Shown: one piece after another, positions 1-7,277 of the stretch
Layout of the letters: the number at the start of each line of letters is the position of its first letter
Position numbering within the stretch: position 1 is the stretch's first letter
Origin: Deltaproteobacteria bacterium
GTDB taxonomy: Bacteria > Desulfobacterota > Desulfobacteria > Desulfobacterales > JAFDCJ01
Length of the DNA: 19,160 bases
Assembly: GCA_024277475.1 (NCBI GenBank)
Contig: JAJRVC010000210.1
Location: 1-19,160 of the forward strand
Direction: 5' to 3'
Position numbers and translations under genes: made by a program
The notes under the pieces: model-generated
Database searches by the model: none
The model's input: only the letters and a program-made list of their open reading frames with translations
Told to the model about the DNA's origin: nothing

Positions 1-1572
1 ATCCAGCAGTTCATCGGTATCGCCGGGATGCTTGACCAGAAACAAGCTTTCCCGCACCAGGGGATCCAGGAGGGTTTCGGCCACAAACTGAACATTTAAG
101 TCGGGGTCCCGGTCGGACAACGCGCAGGATACCAGCGCGGTCAGCGTTCTTACGGTCGGAATTCGACTGGTGGGGTGTATGTTGTGCAAAACCAGCACCC
201 GGATGAGTCGGCCGGCAAGTATTCGGTCTGCGGGATCTTCAATAATTTTTTTGATAACTTCATCCAGGTGGGGGACGATATGTTTAGGGTAAACGTAAAA
301 GGAGGAAAATTCGGCCATACGATCTGAAAAATGCTCGTAAATACTGTCCGGCCCCAATAGCTCATAGCTGGCATGATCCAGGATACCGGCAATTTGCCGG
401 TTTTTGTCGCCTGCCAGTCTGGAGTACACGAAATCCACAATTCCCCGGTGTTGGGAAAAAAGATCACCCAATCCATCCAGCAAGGCGATGGTTGCAGGAT
501 GAATGGGATAGGTGGCCTGAAAATCTTCGAAGCTCCAGGTCAGGGAAGGAAACTGGCGTCTAAGATACTCAAAAATTTCGTACAGTTTATCTTCACTGCC
601 CGGTTTGTGCCGCACCAGACGTTGACGGATCAGGGCTTTGATGTGCACCGTGGACAGGGAAAATTTTACGGGAAAGCGATCCTTAATCTTTTGAAAGGTG
701 ACCTGGGCGATGTCTCCGGTCCTTTCGATGCTTTCCTGCACGGCGGCAATGATCCAGATCGGTTCTGAATTCGCAACTTCGCCGAGCAGTTGGAGGGTTC
801 GAGCATCCTCATTTAAGCCCCGCGCATCCGGTTTGGATCGAAAAAATTCGGACAACTCGTCGATGATCAGCACCAGGCCGTCAAAACCGGCCTGCCGCAC
901 GGCGCCGATCGTTTTTTCGAATGTTTCGTGTCTCTCTTCAACCAGCACCTCGGGTACTTGCACCCCCTGCTCCTTCATAAAGCGCACGCCTTCGACATAG
1001 CAACGGCGGGGATCATCGTTAAAAAAGGCATCTATTTCTGCAGGGGATTTGTTCAGTTGCCGGGAAAAAGCATCGGCCAGTTCCCCGGATTTAAGCAGGG
1101 TCCTGAAATAATTTAGAAACGCGGTCAGTGGGGTGAGTTGCGTTTGAATCCCGCGGGAGTTCAGGGCGTTTTCGATGGTTTCGACGACAATCCGCTCGAA
1201 AGGGGTCGTAGCCCGGAAGTTTAGCAGGGAGATTTCCACCGGCAAAATACTGCGTCCTGAAGCCTTTGTCCTGCCAAGTCCGCTGTGGTGTTCGGACAGC
1301 ACCTCGGCACCGGGTCGATCTGATAGCCAGGTTGACAGTGCTGCCAGGAAATGGGATTTTCCGGAACCGAAATCACCCTGGAGAAAAAACCCACGGCCAC
1401 GGTCTTTGGCCAGGGCATCGGCCAGCACCGAAAAATGAGCGCTGACTTCTTCAGTGAACACAAAGCTTTCAGCAATACCAAGGGAGCGGGTCCGGCCTTC
1501 TTCCAGCCGGATGACCGTTCGAACCGGCGGAACTTCGATCAAGTCACCGATGCGCAATGTTGGGTCGATCAT
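1..1572 (-). CDS. Large P-loop ATPase, DUF6079/PglY-BrxC-like, partial (3' end outside window)
   Basis: An uninterrupted minus-strand reading frame of 524 codons starts at ATG 1572 and leaves the window at base 1 with no stop. Residues 66-74 (GDFGSGKSH) form a Walker A loop. Residues 233-239 (LVLIIDE) form a Walker B strand ending in Asp-Glu. A sensor-like strand (IIAAVQES, about 274-281) and a conserved-looking [11 protein letters not shown] stretch (298-308) follow. This order fits the large AAA-type ATPases grouped as DUF6079, PglY or BrxC, some of which belong to BREX/Pgl phage-defence systems; that family call is from memory of motifs and is tentative. The gene lies 30 bases after a TPR protein gene on the same strand, so the two are probably co-transcribed. 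The ribosome binding site is weak. Full proteins of this class usually exceed 1000 residues, so more than half may be missing here. Confidence 0.8.
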   Translation of the reverse strand, partial: MIDPTLRIGDLIEVPPVRTVIRLEEGRTRSLGIAESFVFTEEVSAHFSVLADALAKDRGRGFFLQGDFGSGKSHFLAALSTWLSDRPGAEVLSEHHSGLGRTKASGRSILPVEISLLNFRATTPFERIVVETIENALNSRGIQTQLTPLTAFLNYFRTLLKSGELADAFSRQLNKSPAEIDAFFNDDPRRCYVEGVRFMKEQGVQVPEVLVEERHETFEKTIGAVRQAGFDGLVLIIDELSEFFRSKPDARGLNEDARTLQLLGEVANSEPIWIIAAVQESIERTGDIAQVTFQKIKDRFPVKFSLSTVHIKALIRQRLVRHKPGSEDKLYEIFEYLRRQFPSLTWSFEDFQATYPIHPATIALLDGLGDLFSQHRGIVDFVYSRLAGDKNRQIAGILDHASYELLGPDSIYEHFSDRMAEFSSFYVYPKHIVPHLDEVIKKIIEDPADRILAGRLIRVLVLHNIHPTSRIPTVRTLTALVSCALSDRDPDLNVQFVAETLLDPLVRESLFLVKHPGDTDELLD

Positions 1573-1602
1573 TGTTCTGCCACACCTGTACAGGTTTCGG
1601 AT

Positions 1603-2568
1603 TTATGGGTCCATGAGCTTTTTAAGTTTATTCAGCCGGCCGTAGATGGATTTTTCTTCCGGATGTGATTCCAGTAATTTCTGATAGAATTCCATGGCTC
1701 TGTCAAGCTGTTTTATCCGTCTGCAGGCGGGGATATAGGCATTGTTAACATAAAAATCTTTGGGGTTTAGCCTCAGCAATTCTTCCATGAGCGCGATGGC
1801 CTCCGGCTCGCGGCCGGATTTGGCCAGCGCAAATGCTTTTTTACGATGAATGTTTGGGTCGGAGGTGGTGTGCACCATTTTTTCGTATTGCTTCAGGGCC
1901 ACTTCCGGTTTTCCGGCGCGCTTACAAAGTGAGGCATAGATCTCTTTGTAAACCATCGGTCGGGACGGAATTTTTGCCAGCCGGCCCATACGAGTCAGAA
2001 CGGCATCAAATCCGTCACGCCGGATCTCAAGCTCGGTTAGCGCCCACAGTGCCTGGGGGTGGTCCGGATTGTCCTTGAGCCACTGGTAGCAGGTTTCTAT
2101 GGCCTCGTCCGTTCGGTTTTGCCCCCCAAGCGCTTTTACCCGCCACGGATAGGCCCTGGCCGACGGCAGGCCCCATGTCCTGATCCGTTCCAGGATACGA
2201 TCCCAGCTCCTCAGCTCGGCAAGACACGCCAGCATCCCTTTGCGGGCAACCATCGCCACTTTATCGTTGGCGTCAGTCGCGATCGGTTCATAATACTCGA
2301 GGGCCTCCTTATAACGACGCAGTCCGGAAAGTGCTTCGGCCATACAAAGTACGACGTAGGGATTTGCGGGAGTTAATGTCAGCGCTCGTTCGGAAACCGT
2401 TAAGGCGTGGCCATATTCACCGTCCCGTGTCAGGGCGGCAGCCTGTCTGGTGAGCCAGAAAGGATTTCCCGGGTTGCCTTCCAAGTACGCCTGTTCGGCA
2501 AAACGTGCAGCTTCACCGAATTGTCTCCGGTTTAACAATTCCCGGTATTGGTTGTACTCTTTTGACAT
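1603..2568 (-). CDS. TPR-repeat protein upstream of the ATPase
   Basis: This 321-residue protein consists almost wholly of helix-turn-helix repeats of the tetratricopeptide type. Examples are the units around DGEYGHALTVSERALTLTP, YKEALEYYEPIA, DEAIETCYQWLKDNPDHP, PEVALKQYEKM and DRAMEFYQKLLESHPEE. No catalytic motif, signal peptide or membrane segment is visible, so a cytoplasmic scaffold or adaptor role is the best inference. The start is chosen at ATG 2568 (MSKEYNQYREL). An in-frame GTG at 2610 would add 14 residues, but its bases are in the outer stem of a hairpin, and neither start has a clear Shine-Dalgarno sequence. The gene ends 30 bases before the ATPase start, which suggests an operon in which the TPR protein works with the ATPase. 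Confidence 0.85.
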   Translation of the reverse strand: MSKEYNQYRELLNRRQFGEAARFAEQAYLEGNPGNPFWLTRQAAALTRDGEYGHALTVSERALTLTPANPYVVLCMAEALSGLRRYKEALEYYEPIATDANDKVAMVARKGMLACLAELRSWDRILERIRTWGLPSARAYPWRVKALGGQNRTDEAIETCYQWLKDNPDHPQALWALTELEIRRDGFDAVLTRMGRLAKIPSRPMVYKEIYASLCKRAGKPEVALKQYEKMVHTTSDPNIHRKKAFALAKSGREPEAIALMEELLRLNPKDFYVNNAYIPACRRIKQLDRAMEFYQKLLESHPEEKSIYGRLNKLKKLMDP

Positions 2569-2614
2569 TTTTGTATGTGAGGCAATACTTGCATTTATTA
2601 TTTCAGCCACTAAA

Positions 2615-2642
2615 CTTTTTCCGAGACTACGCTCGGAAAAAG
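2615..2642. other. Perfect 11-bp hairpin in the TPR gene leader
   Basis: CTTTTTCCGAG (2615-2625) and CTCGGAAAAAG (2632-2642) are exact reverse complements around a 6-base loop. A further 5 pairs (GCCAC at 2606-2610 with GTGGC at 2641-2645 region) can form after a TAAA bulge. It sits just upstream of ATG 2568 on the transcribed strand. It could end transcription from upstream or act as a leader structure; there is no clean U-tract in either direction. Confidence 0.6.
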
Positions 2643-2853
2643 TGGCCCTTGTTAGCCAGTGGGTGCTAAATTATTGACATTGGGTTCCGGTATTTAGTAC
2701 CACCATGCCCTTGTATGAAACGCCAAAATGGCAACCTTTTTCGATTAATAAACGGGCTGTTTTGGTAGCCGGTCGGAACAGCGAACCGCAGAATATCGAA
2801 GGAAGGAAACGCTTCGCTAAATCTTTTATAAAACAGACAGAATACATTCAGTC

Positions 2854-2874
2854 GACGTTCGATGTTGGACGTTC
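2854..2874. repeat. Short tandem heptamer array (GAACGTC type, 3 units)
   Basis: Three contiguous 7-base units, GACGTTC, GATGTTG and GACGTTC, are read on the plus strand. Read on the minus strand they are GAACGTC, CAACATC, GAACGTC. The same heptamer family forms the longer array at 11916-11953. Confidence 0.75.
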
Positions 2875-2904
2875 ATCAGCTTCTGACAACATGTTGTTAG
2901 ATAA

Positions 2905-2920
2905 AGGCCCATAAGGGCCT
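2905..2920 (-). terminator. Candidate terminator after rnd
   Basis: AGGCCC and GGGCCT pair over a 4-base loop. On the minus strand the stem is followed by TTTATCT, a short U-rich run. It lies about 75 bases beyond the rnd stop. The stem is only 6 bp, so it is a weak candidate. Confidence 0.4.
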
Positions 2921-2994
2921 AATACCATTCACAACAAACAACCCACAACTTACCACTCACAGCCCATCACTCGCCCTTCGACATTCCTCAATCG

Positions 2995-4140
2995 TCATTC
3001 CTTATTCAATACCCTCACGATATCCCGTCCGAATTCGTTTTTTTGCCAGTTTTTCATTTCTTTTATCGCCGCCAATTCCGAAAATTTCAAGGGCCTTTGT
3101 ACGGCAATCACGATGATAAGCGCTTTGTTGCATAGCAAGGCGGGATCAATGGCAAGCTTTTGCGCCTGCTTGTCACGCCAGTTTTTAAGGGCTTTAACCC
3201 GTCCGGCAACCGCAAGGGATACCCTGGGTGACTTTTTTCGTGGATAGACCGGCAGCTTTTCTGCCGGGAGTTTCATCGCGCCCTGTATGGCCGTAAGCAT
3301 TTCCCGGCCGTACATGCTGATTTGCCTGGAACTTAGTGCCCCGGTTTCTTCAAGTTGCTCTAAATCCAGCGGCTTTTCGCCGGCCAATTCCAACAGCGAA
3401 CGGTTGCCGAAGATTCTGAATAGCGGTTTATCTTTTCTGCGACCAACTTCGCGGCGAAAGCCAAGCAGGGCTTCCAACACGGCCAGACTGCGGGGATCGA
3501 GCTTACCCGCGCCCTTGAAATTTAGGTATAGCGGCTGGTCGTTGGCGGTGTGCGGCCGGACCCTGCTTAAATACTCGCATTCTTCATGGACCCATTCAAG
3601 TCGGCTTTTTTCATCAAGTTCGGCCTTCAAACCCTGCGCCAGGGGTAACAGATACCTGGCATCCTTGGCGGCATAGGCAATCATATCCGGAGGCAGCGGG
3701 CGTTTAGACCAGTCTTTGCGTTGGAATTTTTTGTCGAGTGTGACGGCGAACTTTTTTTTGAGAACCGCCTCCAGACCGGTTTCCGGAAAACCCAGAAAGC
3801 GGCTTGCCAGTTCGGTATCGAATAAATTATTAATCTCAATGCTAAAATCCCGATATAAGGAACGGACATCGTAATCCGCCCCGTGAAAGATCTTGCAGAT
3901 GTCATCTCTTTTAAAAATCGGTTTAAGCGCTGACAGGTCTTTGACTGCGAGAGGATCGATGACCACATTGATATTGGTGGCGGCCATCTGAATCAGACAG
4001 ACCTTTTCTTTGAAATGGTACATGGAATCCGCTTCCAGATCGACGCCCACGGCTTCCTCATTTTCTATGGTTTTGACAAAATTTTCAAGTTCGTTGCGGG
4101 TATTTATCATTTTATAGGTATTAGTGGTGGTCGCGTTCAT
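2995..4140 (-). CDS. rnd: Ribonuclease D
   Basis: This is a 3'-5' exoribonuclease of the DEDD superfamily, known for trimming tRNA 3' ends and structured RNAs in the cytoplasm. The 381 residues match the usual length of bacterial RNase D. Exo I is seen as D34-L-E36 in VGVDLEADS. Exo II is the HGADYDVRSLYRDF segment (about 98-111), and Exo III is YAAKDARYLL (about 155-164) with the Tyr-x3-Asp spacing. An HRDC-like helical domain follows from about 215 to 290 (LAVLEALLGFRREVGRRKDKP is its first helix pair). The assigned ATG at 4140 has only an A-rich leader and no strong Shine-Dalgarno sequence; an in-frame ATG at 4110 is possible. The gene is divergent from thrS, with 120 bases between them. 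Confidence 0.95.
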   Translation of the reverse strand: MNATTTNTYKMINTRNELENFVKTIENEEAVGVDLEADSMYHFKEKVCLIQMAATNINVVIDPLAVKDLSALKPIFKRDDICKIFHGADYDVRSLYRDFSIEINNLFDTELASRFLGFPETGLEAVLKKKFAVTLDKKFQRKDWSKRPLPPDMIAYAAKDARYLLPLAQGLKAELDEKSRLEWVHEECEYLSRVRPHTANDQPLYLNFKGAGKLDPRSLAVLEALLGFRREVGRRKDKPLFRIFGNRSLLELAGEKPLDLEQLEETGALSSRQISMYGREMLTAIQGAMKLPAEKLPVYPRKKSPRVSLAVAGRVKALKNWRDKQAQKLAIDPALLCNKALIIVIAVQRPLKFSELAAIKEMKNWQKNEFGRDIVRVLNKE

Positions 4141-4260
4141 TTTTTTCTTGACCCCTGGGATTGTTTTTCTTAACTTGTCCGGATAATTAGGATGACCGAT
4201 GAATTGTTTTAAACCCCTTAAAATTATTTTTTTAACTATTCTTTATCAGGTGAGAGTGCA

Positions 4261-6168
4261 ATGGTAAACATAACATTTCCAGACGGCAACATAAAGGCTT
4301 TCGAAAATTCTTTAAGCGGCACCGATGCAGCCAAAAGCATCTCTGATGGGTTTGCACGCAATTGCGTGGCGATGGAACTCGATGATCATCTGGTTGATCT
4401 GGATACCGTCATCGACCAGGACGCCAAAATCAGGTTTGTGACCTCCAAGGATCCGGATGCGCTTGATATCTTGCGTCACAGCGCAGCCCATGTGATGGCC
4501 CAGGCCATTTTGCGTCTTAATAAAGAGGCCAAACTGACAATTGGCCCGGCGGTGGAAAATCAATTCTACTATGATATCGACATGGATCCCATTTCAGAAG
4601 ACGACTTCCCGAAAATCGAAGCTGAAATGAAAAAGATTATCAAGGAAAAGCTGCCGATTCGACGCCGAGTTGTTTCCAAGGCGGAGGCCCTGGAATTTTA
4701 TAAAAACGAGCCCTACAAGCTTGAAATGATATCAAACCTGGAAGACGAGACCATTTCATTTTATGAGCAGGGCGAATTTACCGATTTATGTCGTGGGCCC
4801 CATGTCCCCCACACCGGGTTTGTCAAAAACATCAAACTGATAAAAGTTTCCGGCGCCTACTGGCGGGCAGACCCTTCCAGGCCCCAGCTTCAAAGAATAT
4901 ATGGAACCGCTTTTTTCGATAAAAAGGAATTGAAAGATTACCTGACGTTCCTTAAAGAAGCCAAAAAAAGAAACCACCGTAAAATCGGCCGGGCGCTGGA
5001 TCTCTTCAGCTTTCATGAAGAAGCGCTCGGGATGCCGTTTTTCCATCCCAAAGGCATGGATCTCTGGAATGCCCTGCTGGATTACTGGCGCTTTGAACAT
5101 CGTGAGGCCGGTTACGTGGAAACTAAAACGCCGATCATGCTAAACCGTTCGCTCTGGGAACGATCCGGCCATTGGGAAAATTATCGTGAAAACATGTATA
5201 CCTCGACAATTGACGATACCGAGTATGCCATCAAGCCGATGAACTGCCCCGGTGGGATGCTGCTGTTCAGCACCAACCCTCACTCCTATCGAGATTTGCC
5301 TCTCAGGGTCGCTGAGGTCGGGCTTGTCCACCGGCACGAATTAAGCGGCGTGCTGTCCGGGCTTTTCCGGGTGAGAGCGTTTCATCAGGATGATGCCCAT
5401 TTATACATGACTTCAGAGCATATCAAGGATGAAATCCTGGGGGTACTTAAACTCTCGGAAAGAATTTACAGTACTTTCGGCCTGGGATTTTTTATCGAGC
5501 TGTCCACCCGGCCGGAAAAATCCATTGGGACCGATGAACAGTGGGAAACAGCCACCAGGGGATTGGCAGCGGCACTGGACGCTTATGGCCAGGACTACCA
5601 GCTAAACGAAGGCGACGGCGCTTTTTACGGTCCCAAAATCGATCTTCATATCCAAGATGCCTTGAAGCGCACCTGGCAATGCGGCACGATTCAGCTGGAC
5701 ATGTCGCTGCCCGAACGGTTCAACTTGTATTATATCGACAAAGATAATGAAAAACATCGTCCCATCATGATTCACCGAACTGTTTTCGGATCGATTGAGC
5801 GCTTTCTGGGTATCCTGATCGAACATTTTGCCGGCAAGTTTCCGCTGTGGCTGTCGCCTTTGCAGGCCATTATTCTGCCGATCAACGATGATCTGGTGCC
5901 GTATGCCAACGAGGTGCTGGCAATTCTGAAAAATGCCGGGCTGCGCGTTGAAGTCGACACCCGGACGGAAAGTTTGAATAAAAAAGTGCGTGATGCCCAA
6001 TTGCAGTACATCCCGCTGATACTCACCATCGGCGGCAAAGAAAAAGAAGCGGCAACCCTTTCGGTAAGAACCCTGGACGGAAAGGTCAAATACGGGGTTT
6101 CGCACGAAACTTTTCTGAATACGGTGCAGGCGCATATTCAAGACCGGGAGCTTTCATTGGAATTATGA
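4261..6168 (+). CDS. thrS: Threonyl-tRNA synthetase
   Basis: This enzyme joins threonine to tRNA-Thr in the cytoplasm. The 635-residue protein has the full class II ThrRS layout. A TGS domain occupies about 1-60. The editing domain carries HxxxH (HSAAHVMAQ, about 74-82) and the paired Cys-x3-His in DLCRGPHVP (about 177-185). The catalytic core includes the zinc ligands: Cys in MNCPGGM, His in FHQDDAH and His in IHRTVFGS. The C-terminal anticodon-binding domain starts near 540 (LSPLQAIILPI). All residues expected for both synthesis and editing appear present. The start is preceded by GGTGAG at 4248-4253. The gene seems to head a cluster with the small Cys-rich protein and VanZ-like genes, with only 22 bases to the next ATG. 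Confidence 0.97.
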   Translation: MVNITFPDGNIKAFENSLSGTDAAKSISDGFARNCVAMELDDHLVDLDTVIDQDAKIRFVTSKDPDALDILRHSAAHVMAQAILRLNKEAKLTIGPAVENQFYYDIDMDPISEDDFPKIEAEMKKIIKEKLPIRRRVVSKAEALEFYKNEPYKLEMISNLEDETISFYEQGEFTDLCRGPHVPHTGFVKNIKLIKVSGAYWRADPSRPQLQRIYGTAFFDKKELKDYLTFLKEAKKRNHRKIGRALDLFSFHEEALGMPFFHPKGMDLWNALLDYWRFEHREAGYVETKTPIMLNRSLWERSGHWENYRENMYTSTIDDTEYAIKPMNCPGGMLLFSTNPHSYRDLPLRVAEVGLVHRHELSGVLSGLFRVRAFHQDDAHLYMTSEHIKDEILGVLKLSERIYSTFGLGFFIELSTRPEKSIGTDEQWETATRGLAAALDAYGQDYQLNEGDGAFYGPKIDLHIQDALKRTWQCGTIQLDMSLPERFNLYYIDKDNEKHRPIMIHRTVFGSIERFLGILIEHFAGKFPLWLSPLQAIILPINDDLVPYANEVLAILKNAGLRVEVDTRTESLNKKVRDAQLQYIPLILTIGGKEKEAATLSVRTLDGKVKYGVSHETFLNTVQAHIQDRELSLEL

Positions 6169-6190
6169 CTTCGGTTTGATGGTTTGGATA

Positions 6191-6397
6191 ATGACTAAAA
6201 ATGCAGGTGTGACGACCAGTAAAATTAGTTTTTGCGATCTTCAATGCGGACATGCCGACTTTGCCAGAATGGATGCGCTGGATGGCAGTTGCCGGACATT
6301 TCAATCCTTATGGTGTAAAAAATTGAAAAAACACGTCACCAAAAACGCGCCCTGTGAAGTTTCGTTCGGCAAAAGGCGACCGACTACCGGGTTTTAG
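6191..6397 (+). CDS. Small Cys-rich protein between thrS and the VanZ-like gene
   Basis: This 68-residue frame has a Cys/His pattern unlike random translation: FCDLQCGHADF near the N terminus, then GSCRTF, LWCKKL and a basic APCEVSFGKRRP tail. It has five cysteines, no membrane segment and no signal peptide. The Cys-x3-Cys-x-His group could bind a metal, which is inference. It begins 22 bases after thrS, and its stop TAG (6395-6397) is one base before the ATG of the next gene, typical of coupled translation. ATG 6179 is an alternative start; neither has a strong ribosome binding site. I do not recognise a named family, though the tail pattern suggests a conserved small protein rather than a chance frame. 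Confidence 0.6.
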   Translation: MTKNAGVTTSKISFCDLQCGHADFARMDALDGSCRTFQSLWCKKLKKHVTKNAPCEVSFGKRRPTTGF

Positions 6398-6398
6398 G

Positions 6399-6818
6399 AT
6401 GACCACTAAATCAAAGCGATTTGTATTATGCTGGCTTCCGCTTATCCTCTATTGTCTGTTGATTTATATTCAGTCCGCCAATCCTTCTCCGGAACAGATC
6501 CCCTCATTTCCCTTTGTCGACAAGGTGCTTCATTTTACGGCTTACGGAATCATGGGAATTTTGTTCTACAGGGCTTACCAAACCCTGAGGATCAAAGACA
6601 ACATCAAAATGTTGATGCTGCTGAGTGTGGTTTCCGCATCTCTTTACGGCATCAGCGATGAGATCCACCAGTCTTTTGTTCCCTTTCGGGATGCCGAGGT
6701 TGCGGATGTGATTGCCGATATCCTGGGTGCGTTTAGCGGTGTTTATCTGTACCAGCTGTTGATGGTTTCCAGGGAGGGAAGAAAACAAAAGGCAGAGAGC
6801 ACGGTGCCGAGGGCCTAG
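6399..6818 (+). CDS. VanZ-like membrane protein
   Basis: A 139-residue integral membrane protein with about four hydrophobic segments: FVLCWLPLILYCLLIYIQS, a segment around FTAYGIMGILFYRA, MLMLLSVVSASLYGISD, and VIADILGAFSGVYLYQLL. The signatures DKVLHFTAYGIMG and SDEIHQSFVPFRDAEVADVIADILGA are those of the VanZ-like family, where conserved His, Asp and Glu residues lie at membrane edges. VanZ gives low-level teicoplanin resistance in enterococci; the role in Gram-negative anaerobes is unknown. The start is placed at ATG 6399, one base past the stop of the preceding gene. A GTG at 6354 would add 15 non-hydrophobic residues overlapping that gene. Confidence 0.85.
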   Translation: MTTKSKRFVLCWLPLILYCLLIYIQSANPSPEQIPSFPFVDKVLHFTAYGIMGILFYRAYQTLRIKDNIKMLMLLSVVSASLYGISDEIHQSFVPFRDAEVADVIADILGAFSGVYLYQLLMVSREGRKQKAESTVPRA

Positions 6819-7277
6819 GGCAAATAACGAAAGTCAGGGGGGCAGGTAGCTGAAAGCTGAAAGTATGATTTGGCCACAAAAAGGCACAAAAAACACAAAA
6901 ATAAAATTTCACACTTAATAATTTCGATCAGTTATGAGATCGAAAATCGAGAATTTCGACTTTTTACGAGATTGTCAAAGTATGGCTGAGGAAAAATTTC
7001 TATCTTTTCCCTGAGCCTGCATATATTGAGCATCCCGCAATCAGCACTAAAATTGTCGAATGCTTCCTATCTTATGGTTATAATTATAAAAACCGGCAAG
7101 ATAGAAACCACATTGACAAAAAAAGGAGTATCAGGTAATAAGGTAGATCAAACAAAATCTATTCTAAAAATTGGGAATATTGTTGTTTTCCCTGTCTGCG
7201 CTGTCAATATCCCTTGTGGGTAAACCTCCACTCTGGAAGTTACCCGTGACCAATTTTTAAGGAGTACAAATACCGAC
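6819..7277. other. Intergenic region upstream of fdhA
   Basis: This AT-rich stretch of 459 bases holds no persuasive gene. A 65-codon frame at 7026-7223 has a TTG start, no ribosome binding site and no recognisable motif. The region contains an 8-bp hairpin TTTCGATC/GATCGAAA at 6922-6945, a low-complexity CACAAAA tract at about 6874-6898 and the leader hairpin at 7218-7245. It must contain the fdhA promoter, but I do not see a clear sigma-70 or sigma-54 (GG-N10-GC) site. Confidence 0.55.
7218..7245 (+). promoter_or_regulatory. Leader hairpin just upstream of the fdhA ribosome binding site
   Basis: GGGTAA (7218-7223) pairs with TTACCC (7240-7245), and TCCA (7227-7230) pairs with TGGA (7234-7237) under a 3-base loop, with a small internal loop between the stems. 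It ends 13 bases before the AAGGAG at 7259-7264. It could tune fdhA translation or mRNA stability. No known riboswitch consensus was recognised. Confidence 0.4.

Larger units (their letters stand above)
2569..2994. other. Intergenic region between rnd and the TPR gene
   Basis: No convincing gene lies in these 426 bases. They hold a long hairpin at 2615-2642, three GACGTTC-type heptamers at 2854-2874 and a small GC-rich hairpin at 2905-2920. The tract at about 2938-2990 is low-complexity (repeated CAC/CAA words). The region separates two minus-strand transcription units, so it should carry the promoter of the TPR-ATPase operon, but I cannot pick out clear -35/-10 boxes. Confidence 0.6.

Noticed and set aside
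373..768. Plus-strand frames across 373-1668
   Set aside because: They oppose a 524-codon minus-strand frame with Walker A and B motifs and show no motifs of their own.
7026..7223. A 65-residue protein upstream of fdhA
   Set aside because: TTG start, no ribosome binding site, no recognisable motif and AT-rich leader-like composition.
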